Shown piece by piece: positions 1 to 10,166 of a stretch of DNA of 64,000 bases. The position numbers and the translations under genes are program-made. Position 1 is the first letter of the stretch. Each line of letters begins with the position of its first letter. Source of the DNA: Holtermannia corniformis (taxonomy: Eukaryota; Basidiomycota; Tremellomycetes; Holtermanniales). The notes beneath the pieces are model-generated. The model ran no database searches, was not told where the DNA came from, and saw only the letters and a program-made list of their open reading frames with translations. The stretch is taken from assembly GCA_001599935.1 (NCBI GenBank), contig BCIJ01000021.1, positions 243,296-307,295 of the forward strand. The letters run 5' to 3'.

Positions 1-52
1 CTGAATGCCATCGTGGTGACGATCGTGTTGATTGCGGCGTTGGTTTTTCAGG

Positions 53-363
53 GGTCTTGGGGCCTTTCTTGCCTTGCGGAGCTTTGCCTTGAGCTTCCAG
101 ACGCTCACGGTGTACTATCAGCTGTCAGCGTTCGAACTAGATGATGATCCGCGCATACGATCTCCCAACTTCTTGAGTTTTGGACTGGCCGGCGGCGGCT
201 GAGAGGCAGCAAGAGTGTGACGCCCTCGCCTAAGGAAGACGAGGACTGGGAGATCGAGGCGGGATCGGCGAAGATCTGCCTCCGGAAGGGAAACTCTCGG
301 ACGCGCAGCGGAAAGCGAGGNTCCGCACTACGAGGAACCTCGAGGATCGACGAGCGAGAATAG
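53..363 (+). CDS. 3' end of an unidentified gene (partial)
   Basis: A possible terminal part of a gene running in from outside the window. After a TTTTTCAG acceptor (ending at 51 or 52) an open frame encodes a hydrophobic stretch (LGAFLALRSFALSFQTLTV). It either stops at 200-202 or, if an intron 112-209 is removed, continues into a charged tail (KEDEDWEIEAG) ending at the TAG at 361-363. The second reading is attractive because the tail frame has no stops and looks coding. No family is recognised. One ambiguous base lies at 321. The exact start, product and even the existence of the gene are uncertain. Confidence 0.25.
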
Positions 364-479
364 AGTGAGAACACTATAATATTCGAGCGATGTAGATACA
401 ACAGAGACGATGCGGAAGACGAGGGGGCGCGGCGGCACAGCCGCAGCGCACAGACAATGGTGCGATTAGCACCAGTGGC

Positions 480-534
480 ACTTTGAGCGCCGCGCAGCGG
501 CTACTCGCCACGTGACACCGCCATAGGCGTGACA
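480..534 (-). repeat. Dispersed 55-bp repeat, copy 1
   Basis: Read on the minus strand this segment matches 16069-16123 on the plus strand at nearly every position. It includes the blocks GGCGGTGTCACGTGGCGAGT and AGCCGCT.CGCGGCGCTCA. The flanks of the two copies do not match, so this is a short dispersed element rather than part of a large duplication. It contains a CACGTG palindrome. Confidence 0.75.
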
Positions 535-939
535 AAGAGTGTTCGAGCCGCTGGCTACACCAGGTAGCGCCTTGTTGTGCGACTTGTAGTACTCGCGAAG
601 TACCATTATGAGCGATTGGACGTTTTTGATGTTGTCTTGTTCATTCTCGCTAGAATCACCGCGAAACTGCTCGGCGCCGGCGCCAGCAGTGGCCTCGAGC
701 AGCTCTGCATCAGGGTTAGCTTTGATGCAGAGTGTCCAATCATCCAGACGCACCAGCTGGCTCGAGACCCTTTTCGAGCAACGTGCATTCGTCCAATAAA
801 GCCTTGAAGTGCGCCATCTTGCTGTCAGTGATTTGGTGTAGTCGTCTGAGAGGGACACGAAGTTGCTGCAAGCGAGTGGATGTTCTGCAAGACAGTCAGA
901 AACGCTCGAGCCGCGGTTTCAGATGGCGTCGGCGTTTCG

Positions 940-1210
940 GCGTANCCGCGCCTTAACCCCCAATCCGCGCCTTAACCCCCAATCCGCGAGGATATCCGCC
1001 GTATCCGCACTGATCCTTGTATCCGCGTTTGTCAAAAACCTGCGGATATCCGCCCTCGAACGTTTCTGATCCGCTAAACGATCCTTGTCACTCACGTGCA
1101 GATCCTCGTATCCTCACTTGCTGCCGTAACCAGGATCCCAGTGGATATACCGCCGTTTTTGTTACGTAACGCCAAATCGCGGATATCCGCCGTGAATTTT
1201 TTGGTTCGGG
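940..1210. repeat. Cluster of palindromic GGATATCC/CCGC repeats
   Basis: GCGGATATCCGC-like palindromes recur near 989, 1043 and 1186. They are preceded by two direct copies of a 19-bp unit beginning CCGCGCCTTAACCCCCAAT (about 947-985). Clustered short palindromes of this kind resemble the subterminal repeats of hAT-like DNA elements, but no clear terminal inverted repeats were seen here. One ambiguous base lies at 945. Confidence 0.5.
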
Positions 1211-1932
1211 CTCTTCAGTGTCGTCACCATATTTGCATACCAGCTCGTCCTTCAAGCTATTGTCTCACAAACGACATCAGTTTGGACGATCGTGCATGCT
1301 AAGTGCGTATGCAAACGCAGGTGACTTGGAGCAGTCCATCCTGGTTGACTTGCTATCAGACCCTAAGCGCGCTTCAAATGGTTCTGGCTCTTTCCAAGTC
1401 TGGTGAGTGGTTTACACTTGACTTTCCAACTTACTAGCTGACCGGACGTGTCACCGAAGTCATGCGCACTCGTAAAGTTCTCCTTTGTCACAGCCTTGTT
1501 AATTGTTCGATATTCCATACAACATGTATGTCCTCCTACTGTTCGCCCACTGCACCTGATTACACGCATGTCAATTCGCGCAGATGACATACTCTTCAGC
1601 CGTGAAGATCCCAGTTTCGGCCTTGACCAACTTGTGCCCAGCGACCTTGGTAAGGATCGGGGATCGCGTACGTGTTGATCATGGCGAGTGGGTTTCAGCA
1701 GCTCGATTACGGCTGTGATGTCACGTGACCGCGAGTGGCACTCGCTCGAGATGAATCATCGAGACGAGTGTTCCGAGAGCGTAGAACCGCGATGCATCCG
1801 TGCGAATCTACTCTAGAACGGCCAAACGAGGGCGACGGTACAGAGCCCGAGACAAGCAAGCGGGGCAAGCGGGAAAGCAGGAGGAAGACAGGGGAAGGGG
1901 GCGGGACGATCGCGAAATTTGGTGCTCTCGTC

Positions 1933-2016
1933 CCTAGAACAGAGAGGCAGAGCACATGAGCGACTGCACACCCTGGCTCCCCATGGCCTACCTAGAACAG
2001 AGAGGCAAAGCACATG
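1933..2016. repeat. 26-bp direct duplication
   Basis: The unit CCTAGAACAGAGAGGCAGAG followed by CACATG occurs at 1933-1958 and again at 1991-2016 with one mismatch. The copies are separated by 32 bp. It is a simple local duplication of unknown meaning. Confidence 0.85.
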
Positions 2017-2111
2017 GGGAGAAGAAGAGAAAGAGGCGAAGAGGATTTCGAGGGAGTGGCGAAGTGCCATAACGCCGTAATCCCGGGTTATGCTCTAACC
2101 CCCATTTTGAC

Positions 2112-3057
2112 ATGCTCGGCCGTGTGACAGCCGACACAGGCGATGCTGGACCGACCGCGCTCGCCCAGTATGGGCAGTATCCTCTTGCGTGGGGCGGAGG
2201 CGAGCGCAAGGGCAGCGTGCATCCCGCCGAGGTGACTATTTTCGTGCTCCTCGCCGAAGCAATCATGTTGGAGAAAGCGATATCAGCGTTGCAGAGGTCC
2301 GAGCGGGTTGTAGCCAAGAAGAGCGAAGAGACGGATGAGTCGTATAGGTGGGCTGAATTCGACATGGATGCGCTGAATGTGAGTCGAGGCCTGTTCGCTG
2401 ATGCATTAACTAACTCTGAGCAAAAGAGAGCTAAGCTGTACACTGTCGCAAGCTCGTAGCCAGGCGTATCGAGTTCTTGGCCTCGACTGCGGGCTAAGGG
2501 GATATCTCCGTCTTTGTGAGTGCCATCACGCCAGCAAGGGAAAACCATGCTGACCGCTCGACAGTATGTCTCAAAGGTCAGAGTCTCTTCAAATCGAAAA
2601 CTTGAGTGTCTGATCAAAGCAGGATGGGTTACACTGATCCAAGTCACCGTCTTGTTCCTCGACGCGGCGACGTTCCTCGTCATCCTTGGGCTCATACTTG
2701 TCGTTCGGCCCGCACTCACAGCCCGCGGAAACAACAGCGGCGCACGACGCTTAATCAACGTGTGCAAGATACTTCACTTTGCTGCGCTAGCGGCTGGCTT
2801 CATCATCCTCCTCGTAATCGTCATTTCAGCTCGCTCTTTCGACAAAACCGAGTTGCGTGTCTTCTGGGCGCACAGCGCCGCGGCCATCACCCTGGTTACG
2901 CTGGTGCAAGGAGCCGTTTTGACAGATTCTGGTCAGCTCGATAGCATCGTCAAGCCGACGTCAGTCCCTCTGACGCTACATCTGATACTTGGTACTGACT
3001 AATCCGCGTCACAGTGTGCTCCGCGTGATCGAGCACGCGCTACATGTATTCTTCTGA
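2112..3057 (+). CDS. Uncharacterised multi-pass membrane protein
   Basis: Proposed exons are 2112-2378, 2464-2515, 2565-2576, 2623-2959 and 3015-3057, giving 236 residues. Phases close exactly, and introns have GT..AG ends with CTAAC/CTGAC-like branch sites, although exon 3 is only 12 nt. The N-terminal third is soluble with a short helical segment (residues about 38-65). The last part has three or four hydrophobic helices, including TLIQVTVLFLDAATFLVILG and FAALAAGFIILLVIVISA, and it ends LRVIEHALHVFF. The LRVIE near the end is loosely reminiscent of fungal RTA1/DUF7702-type membrane proteins, but I cannot assign a family. The neighbour at 3418-3932 also encodes a small membrane protein, on the opposite strand. 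Function is unknown. Confidence 0.45.
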
Positions 3058-3417
3058 AGTTGAGCTGTCGAGTCATGCCGTTCGAGCTGTGCCTCGCTTC
3101 CGTAATTCGTATGTCAGCGTGGCAAGCAACCCACCTTCCGTCTATTTTTGCTGACTTCGACTGACCTATCAAGGTTCACTGTTCAAAACCTCCCTGCACG
3201 GCGGCTAGCCGCCTTCGTCTCTATCACCAATGTAGATTTCCACTTCAGCCTTCTCTCCTACCGCTACCTGTGAGACCAACTTTATAGAGCCAACGGACGC
3301 TGTGATGTGAGATGATGTATCGTCATTCCGTCTACAGCTGGGTCGTGTTTTCATGCTGCTCGATTCCTGTACATGCATTACTTGTATCGATTGACTGAGC
3401 ATATGCGAGTACTAAAT
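3058..3417. other. Intergenic region between convergent membrane-protein genes
   Basis: I see no coding signal here. It is the 3' flank shared by two convergent predicted genes. Confidence 0.5.
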
Positions 3418-3932
3418 CTATATCTGTGACAGGATGCTCGTCCCCATACTGAGGCAACCGACCGCGACGGCCGTCCAGATACTCGAAGGTAGCCACAGCG
3501 CGCCATTGCGATGCAAAGTCTTGCTGCGCGCCAGTAGCCAAAGCTCGAGCCACATAAAGGCAAAGCACAGCGTCATGGCCGTCGCAGTCACTGCGACCGC
3601 AGGCCTGACTTGATCTTCCACTGAAGCGCCGGGTTGGTGCGAGGCGCACCGTGTAAAGCCGATCACGAACGAAATTGCTTGGCGCATGATGAAGAGCAAG
3701 GACGCCAAGCGCGCGTAGCTATCTGTGTGCGCGTGAGCTCGGGTGCTGAAGCGACAGACGGCTGGCGCGGCACGTACCAGGATCGGGTGAATGAACTAAC
3801 GCATATCAGTGGCGCGGGTGAAGCACCTATCCGGGACGTACCACAAAAGATCCAGGCAGTGGTGGGAACTTTACTACAGTGGCTGACGTCTGCGGTCGCA
3901 AGGGCGTGTGGTGTCTTGCAGTTGTTGGCCAT
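3418..3932 (-). CDS. Small uncharacterised membrane protein
   Basis: Proposed exons in coding order are 3932-3842, 3795-3778 and 3722-3418, giving 137 residues. The start lies in a good context (ACCATGG). The middle exon is only 18 nt but is needed to keep the frame, and both introns have GTACGT donors. The C-terminal half contains two clear hydrophobic segments (VAVTATAMTLCFAFMWLELW and LWLPSSIWTAVAVGCL). An earlier amphipathic or hydrophobic stretch (LASLLFIMRQAISFVIGF) may be a third. No family is recognised. Its short length and neighbouring membrane gene suggest a lineage-specific membrane component. Confidence 0.4.
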
Positions 3933-4184
3933 GGTGTGCGTATCGGATGGTGGTGGTGGACGGTGGTTGTCACTGATTAGAGTCCATCACCGCGTCAGAA
4001 GTCCGCTTCAACTCACAGGAAGTCAGTAGACAAAGGTATGACTCTCCGTCCAAGCAAGGATCAGCGTCTGCTCGTTCAGTTCACCGCCTATGCTACCGCT
4101 GCAAGAGCACAAGACATCAACTATTACATCTCAGTATCGAACGCAACGGGTACTCTGGGTCTGTGATAGCGGCATTCTGTCCTC

Positions 4185-6900
4185 TTAGCGCTCTTGTACG
4201 TTATTGAGCTGTGCGTAGGTCAGTAAAATTACTCTGATGCATGAGACTTACCACACGGAGGATGCTCAAAAAGAGGTTGATGAGGTCGAGGAAGAGCGAC
4301 AAGGCGCCAATCACATATTCGTCGGGCGAAAGGCGCTTCAGGATCGCCTGGGTCTGTGCGTGTGGTCAGCGCTGGTCACGCATGTGCTGTGGTATCTTCC
4401 AACGGTAGACCACTAGTGACAGACGCGCTCGGCGTGTACAGCATGCTGCGTCGCCAACATCAGCAGCAGCAGGTTTCTGCTGTGACCGTTGGAGACGCAG
4501 CGTCTCCGTCAACGCCGCGGTGATGGACCCAAAAGCTCACTTGGCAGGGAGCGATGCATCATACGATCAACTGGAATGGCACCAGCCAGCATGAGTGACA
4601 AGGGCAGCTGACGCAGCACTGTAGCACTTCTGGCGAAGAGGAACAACGCGCTGCCGCTCGAGTAGCCCGCGTGCTGCTAAGCGACAGTTTCGCCCCATTG
4701 ACCAAATGAGCGATACCCACCACCTCAGAACATGGACAAGATAGGGCACGAAGCAGAGCGAACAGCCACACCGCGTCTGTAGCTGACGGGAAGCTATGTG
4801 GGAGAACTGACATCCAGTTCTGCCACCACCTTGCGCCCACAGCTCATCACATTCGACACGCTTTACACATTCTGTAGGCAATAGCTTGAAGTCACGACTC
4901 TGTCGACTCTCGATATGCGAGAGATCAGATCGAGCACTTCGCTACGTGCTTGCAGTTGTGTCATGCACATTCCAGGGCTTCCGTAGTACGGATATCTGAT
5001 TACGTCACTCTAATACGGATCCGTACATGAGGAAGTCCGTACACGTACGGATCCGTATATACGGATGCCATACGGATTCCGTATTCCGTCAGAGGTCTGG
5101 AGGCATGATACGGATTTGTACGGATATACGGATATACGGATTCCATGAGTACCCGACTGCCGGCTTGAGTGGCTCAATTTGAACGCCGTGCACTGCCGCC
5201 AGTTGCAGAACAGGCTGAATATGGCTGTTGCAAGCACTTGTTAGATGATTACGCTTGTGCACAGCTGCCACTAGAAGTCACGTGATCGACCCAAAGCACA
5301 GATCCGTATATCCGTACTGTACGGATCCGTATAAAGATCCGTATTCCGTAGGCTCTTCGAGATTATATACGGATCCGTACGTACGGAAGCCCTGCATGAG
5401 TCATGCATCGCGCAATCGGTATTGCAGCTGTGCTTTCCCGCGCAGCAGACCATAAGTTTAGCTGCCTGCAGCTATGGCTGAGACTCCGCACGGGAACGCA
5501 CTGGACCAGGTCGCGAGACAGTATCTCCATCGCTCCATCGGTCAGGGCTCTCAGCTGCTTGTGCTACACTCTGAATGTCTGAATGACAGCCAGGGTGTCC
5601 CACCACGCAGCAGCTACAGCCTTGCGATACCGCGATGACGATTTGCGACTTGGTGCGCTGCAGGAGGAAGAGACACATAGTTCAGACACCGAGGGCGGCA
5701 AGCAGGAACGTTGCAGCTGACTTGCTGGGAGGCAACACAGAGCAGCGCTATGCGGCTCCAGACAGGCTCAGCTGCCCGCTGCATCCGCACGCGGCCATCC
5801 AGCCTCGTCCATTGACACGACATTATCCCGCCCAACTTGCACCGATCCCACCCCACATCCAGACTCACATCGTAAAGGATATAGCCCGAGAAGAGCAAGC
5901 AGCTGAAGCCCGCCACGAACAGGTCGACGCCCTGGCTGAAGGGCACAAAGAGCTGGACGAGCGAGGTGGTGAGGATGCCAATGAGGCCTGCGAAGAGGAA
6001 GGGTGCGAGAGAGGAGAAGTCGAACTGTGGTTGTTAGCTTCTGTTTACGTGGATGAGGAGACGTTTAAGGAGAAAGTAGGCGGACGGGTGTCGGGCCAAG
6101 ATGGGAGCAGCCACGATGGGATTCAACCGGACGATGGGATGGAATATAGATGAAGACGACGCGTACCTTGGTCTGGAACGTGAACAGCGTCAAGCCAAAG
6201 AACACTCCGAGGGTGATGAACAGTGCTTGGATAGCCTAGTGCGACATCAGCACACATCCACCGCTTCCACCAGCCGAACACACCGTCCGGCTTTCGTAAT
6301 ACCCCACGACGGTCCCGACCAGCCAAGCCTCAAACACCGTGAACAGCCCAAGCAGGATGATGTTGGCCGGGTGCGAGTGACGTTTCATCCAGACGAAGAA
6401 GAGTGATACAAACGAGCCGATGGTCGGGATCCACATGAGCCAGCTGTTGGACTGGAGGAACGCGGCGGGCTTAGGCAGGGAGAGGACGACGGCGATGGCG
6501 GTCGTGAGGAGGAGCTGGCAGAACAGCTGAGTGGGTGTTAGCGCACATCAGGTCAGTATTGTCAAGCGAGGTATACGCCTGATGAGGTGGACGATGACGC
6601 ACGATGCTGTAGACTTTGCGGATGAACGCAAGTCGGATCTCCGCTTCGCAATCAGCGACATTGACGCCGATCCTGTATGGTCAGAATCATTCTCCTGACA
6701 AGAGCCATACACTGAACGCACTTGAAATCATCTGGCAAATCGCCGTCCGGCTGGTCCGTCCACCTGCCCGATCCCTCGCCGAGTAGCGGTTCGTGTGCGC
6801 CATCCGCCGTCCCGTACGATGGCTTTCCGCCCTTGTACGCTGCAGCAGGCTGTGGTTCGTCTGTGTACGTTGGTGGAGGGAGTGTTGGCTGCGCTGACAT
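4185..6900 (-). CDS. BXI1: BI-1 (Bax inhibitor/TMBIM) family membrane protein
   Basis: Exons in coding order are 6900-6722, 6672-6603, 6526-6284, 6235-6167, 6024-5869, 4353-4252 and 4208-4185, giving 280 residues. After a Pro-rich cytosolic N-terminus (about 1-60) comes the conserved entry segment EIRLAFIRKVYSI. Six or seven membrane helices follow, ending with the family hallmark YD..QAILKRLSPDEY, then LDLINLFLSILRVLNN. This places it with yeast Bxi1 and the LFG/TMBIM proteins: ER or vacuolar proteins acting in calcium leak and stress-induced death. The fifth intron (4354-5868) is 1,515 nt, far larger than the others, and interrupts the codon junction between YD and TQ. It carries a transposon-like element. 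A divergent promoter is shared with the DUF7137 gene. Confidence 0.92.
4354..5868 (-). other. Giant intron 5 of BXI1 (1.5 kb)
   Basis: The intron has a canonical GTGAGT donor and CACAG acceptor. Both flanking exons encode contiguous parts of the conserved BI-1 C-terminus, so its limits are secure. It contains the inverted-ended element at 4973-5394. The rest has no recognisable coding sequence; several open stretches on both strands look random. Confidence 0.85.
4973..5394. mobile_element. MITE-like element with terminal inverted repeats (hAT-like)
   Basis: The left end reads CAGGGCTTCCGTA then GTACGGAT. The right end, reverse-complemented, reads CAGGGCTTCCGTAC then GTACGGAT, so the two ends are inverted repeats differing by one base. 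Inside, the palindrome TACGGATCCGTA and its variants (ACGGATATCCGT, ACGGATTCCGTA) recur more than ten times near both ends. Short length, no coding capacity, CAGGG termini and many subterminal palindromes are typical of non-autonomous hAT elements. I do not see an intact 8-bp target duplication (flanks GCACATTC and CATGAGTC), so the insertion is old or the class is misassigned. Confidence 0.65.
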
Positions 6901-7199
6901 TGTGGAGAATGCGATGGTCGTCGAAGTGAACAGGAAGAGAGCGTGGTGCGGGTGGCAAATGCGAGCAATGTATTACGTAATCCTTTTGGATTGGTGCGGT
7001 CAAGCTGCTCATCAACACTCTGCAGAGAAAGGTATAGCAAAAGGCGGTCAACGAGCGTCCAGAACGCGTCAAGAGTGTATCAGAGACAGCATAGACCCTT
7101 CAACTAACGCACGGGGTCGAAAACGCGGGCAAAAACCACCCACTCGATCGTTCTTTTCGCCTTCCGCACCGCCTCCTTTCCCATCCCGCACGCACCACC
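6901..7199. promoter_or_regulatory. Divergent promoter between BXI1 and the DUF7137 gene
   Basis: About 300 bp separates two divergently oriented start codons, so both promoters must lie here. A pyrimidine-rich tract near 7140-7185 precedes the plus-strand start. No specific operator is identified. Confidence 0.45.
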
Positions 7200-8067
7200 A
7201 TGTCCTCCTCGGCCGCTTCTGCTTCACGATCAGGCTCGCAGTCGGGCTCGTCGACTGTCTCGATCCCTGCTACTGCTGCTGCTGGCGGTGTGTCTATGAC
7301 GGTGAGTGTCAGGCGGTCATAGCAGAGCTTGGCACGGCTTTGAATCAGACAAATGTCTGTTTCAAACACGCAATTGGCTCTGTACATAAATATACTGACA
7401 ATGGGATGTAGCAACCGCCAACTACAGCTTCGGCAAGCTACTACAAGATTGCGCCGGACAACTTTGTCACCTTTGGCTGGAACCTGACCTCGCTTTAGTG
7501 AGTTCCGCATCCTTCCACTTGACTCAAGAGGGGCACGTCGTTTTGGCACGTCTTGCCCATCTGATTCAACCTCTTTAGCTGACTGACTGACACCCACAGC
7601 GTCACCCCTGAATCCCTCACCATCATCGCCTCGTGCTCCGCCAACGGCAACACGTACCCCATCGGGCCAACCGACGGTTCCCAAAACACCGTAGCCGGCA
7701 GTGCCACCCAGATCGTCTGGAACCCCTACCAGTACGAAGCTCAGGCCGGCGCGACTCCATTGGCCGTCGCGACGTATACTCTCAGTATCTGGGATGAACG
7801 CGGTCGCGATGCGGCTGTTGCGGGCGGCAGGTTGAGTCCGTACGGTGGTATGAAGTTTGCAGTGTATCGGCCTGCGGGGTATACTGCGATCGCTGGTGAG
7901 TCGCTTTGGTGCTACGGGCGTGCTGGCGTTGAGACGTACGCACAGATGGATGGTCGTGCGCGACTTGCTCGTCAGCAGCAGCCGTCATGTCGCACCCGGC
8001 GTTCCTCGCGGTGTTCGCTACACTTCTCGTCACGATTATCTCAGGCTGGGGTATCCTCCGGAGGTGA
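7200..8067 (+). CDS. DUF7137 domain protein
   Basis: Exons 7200-7301, 7412-7497, 7600-7895 and 7946-8067 encode 201 residues with perfect phase closure. A Ser/Thr/Ala-rich N-terminal stretch (about 1-40) leads into the DUF7137 core. That core shows YKIAPDNFVTFGWNLTSL, VTPESLTIIASCS, IVWNPYQYEAQ and LAVATYTLSIWDERG. A CATC motif and a single hydrophobic helix (FLAVFATLLVTIISGWGIL) follow at the extreme C-terminus. DUF7137 proteins are fungal, usually secreted or membrane-anchored, and their function is unknown. No obvious signal peptide follows this ATG, so either the true start lies in an unseen upstream exon or the protein is inserted by its C-terminal helix. Confidence 0.8.
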
Positions 8068-8387
8068 TCACCGCTCGCCCATCACGTCTCACGCCCTCAC
8101 GACTGTCACGCACCTCATGGACTGTTCCGACGCTTCCTGTACGGTTTCTTACTTTTTTTGCATATGCATCGGTCACACCTGTAAGATTCTCTTACACTCG
8201 TATAAGCTTCATACTGCTGCAAGCCCCACCACACGTTGGACTGAGCATCCGTCTCCGCACCCACCACGGCTTCACTTTCCCACGGATGCGCGTGCGATCG
8301 ATATTTCCAGCCAAACATGCTCCCTCGCTCATCTCCATCGCTGTATCAACCCGACATCATCTCAGGGAGCGCCCACACTGCGCCAGA
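8068..8387. other. Intergenic region upstream of TRM61
   Basis: This is the 3' flank of the DUF7137 gene and the TRM61 promoter. I see no coding sequence and no clear regulatory motif. Confidence 0.4.
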
Positions 8388-9929
8388 ATGTTCCACAGCA
8401 AGATAGAGATCGAGGCAGGCGATCTCGTCATCTTCCACATGGTATGTAGCTTCGCAACGCGTCGTTTCGAGGTGATATTGATGCGATGCGACGTAGACTC
8501 GCGATTCGATGCAAGCGGTCGTGATCACGCCGGGGCAGAGCTTCCATAACAAGTATGGCAAGTATGCTCATAGTGATTTGATTGGGCTCAAGTATGGGTC
8601 TCGAGTGAGTTGGGATACCGCGACTGCTGCTGCTCAGTGCTGACGCACTGCAGGTCAATTCAGCCGCCCCTTACCCAGGGTATATCCACCTTCTCCGTCC
8701 AACACCGGAACTATGGACGCTCTCACTCCCACACCGGACACAGATCCTCTACGCGACAGATATAGCCTTCATCACGTCCGAGCTTGGCGTCCGAGTCGGT
8801 GGGAAAGTGATTGAAGCCGGGACGGGCAGTGGCTCGATGAGCCATTCGTTGGCGAGGACGGTAGGACCCAAGGGGAGGGTGTTGACGTACGAGTATCATC
8901 GGACGAGGTTTGAAAAGGCGCAGTGAGTACCGTGCGTAGGAAGGGTGGGCTGATGACACCGGTAGAGTCGAGTTTCAGGAACATGGCCTGGAGGGGATCA
9001 TTCAGTTGCAACATCGCAATGTCTGCAAGCTTGGCTTTGGGGATGCGAAAGATGTCGAGGCTGGTGAGTAGGCGGTGCCAAGGGACCAATAAGAGCTGAC
9101 CCTCGCAGTCTTCTTGGACCTACCAGCACCATGGGAAGCCATCCCTTTCGCAGTCGACACACTACGGGTACGTCTGCCTATTATTTTCTGACGGCAAGAA
9201 CTGATCTTACCGCAGGCCGACAAAACGACCAAAATCTGCTGCTTCTCACCTTGCCTCGAACAAGTGCTCCGCACCGTCACCTCGCTCAACTCGCACGGAT
9301 TCGCCGACATCGTCACGTACGAAGTCTTGACGCGGACGCACGAGCTCGTGCCGTCGCATTACGTGCCGTACGGATCGGTGGACGACGCAGTGGAGCGATT
9401 GAAAGAGCAGGAACGGCATAGAGAGGAGCGCAGAGTTGTGCAGATCAAGACGGCGAGAGCAAAAGTGGCCGCCAAGAAGCGGGACGAGGCGAGAGCTAGG
9501 GGCGAAGAAGTGCCAGAGCCAGACGCGGACGAGTCAATACAGGCCGAAGAGGGAGACCGACCGGCCAAACGACAAAAGACCGACGCCGCCGACCCAGCAA
9601 AAACAAGTAGAACGAGTCGCGGGCAAGCCGGCCCGAGCTCGAATCTACTGCTGTCCAAGCCGACCCCCGAGATGCGCGGGCATACATCCTACCTCACGTT
9701 TGCACGAATGTACCCACTGTCGATCCGGCAGACGTACGACGCTCCAGCAGCTGCCACGCCCGCGCCATCAACACCGGCAGTACCAGTTCTGGCCGCTACT
9801 ATCGTCGCACCAAGTCGAGAAGGCACCGTCGACACTCAGTTCAGCAATACAGGGCTCGATCAAGCGATTGGCACAATGACAGATGAAGAGTTGAGGGCGT
9901 TGATGGCTGTACCGCCGCCGGCTCGGTGA
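8388..9929 (+). CDS. TRM61: tRNA (adenine-58-N1)-methyltransferase catalytic subunit
   Basis: Exons 8388-8441, 8497-8604, 8654-8922, 8966-9063, 9109-9167 and 9216-9929 encode 433 residues. The N-terminus has the Trm61 opening ([16 protein letters not shown]) and [18 protein letters not shown]. The Rossmann methyltransferase core begins with [13 protein letters not shown] (about residue 107, SAM-binding motif I) and continues with VLTYEYH, FGDAKDV and the catalytic-region motif [10 protein letters not shown]. With Trm6 it forms the nuclear complex that makes m1A58 in tRNAs, including initiator tRNA. After about residue 230 comes a long, charged, Lys/Glu-rich and Pro/Ala-rich insertion. The family motif near the C-terminus (GHTSYLTFA) lies beyond it. 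The first intron's acceptor is the GACGTAG near 8496, since only that preserves the TRDSM motif. Confidence 0.93.
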
Positions 9930-10166
9930 GGTTCAAGGGGGTACGTGATGCATCTTGTTGTATCACTGATCTTGGAGATTTCAGTTCGGACTGACAGTCT
10001 GCGTCTTGATCTTGCATCTGTCGCTGACCAGTCTGAGCCTTGCTGCGCGGAGACGTTGCGCTCTGCTGCTGCTGCATATAATGTTGGCCATGAGCGCCAT
10101 GAACACTCACAATCTCAGCGTCAGCCCAATCTCGACACACCAGCTTAGCTTCAACACTTGATCAAC

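Larger units (their letters stand above)
364..2111. other. Repeat-rich intergenic stretch without a supported gene
   Basis: No convincing gene. It holds one copy of a dispersed 55-bp repeat (480-534), a block of palindromic GGATATCCGC-type repeats (about 940-1210) and a 26-bp direct duplication (1933-1958 and 1991-2016). Short open stretches at 1218-1678 have splice-like signals, but I could not join them without stops. Confidence 0.5.

Noticed and set aside
1297..1678. Possible three-exon gene (blocks near 1297-1407, 1439-1525, 1584-1651)
   Set aside because: Splice-like GTGAGT and GTATGT donors exist, but joining the first two blocks always creates a stop.
1988..2767. 259-codon open frame on the minus strand
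   Set aside because: It overlaps the spliced membrane-protein gene on the plus strand, has no recognisable motif and a composition typical of a shadow frame.
4973..5394. CRISPR-like or telomere-like array
   Set aside because: The palindromes are irregularly spaced, differ in sequence and lie between inverted ends, which fits a DNA transposon better; a CRISPR array is not expected in fungal nuclear DNA.
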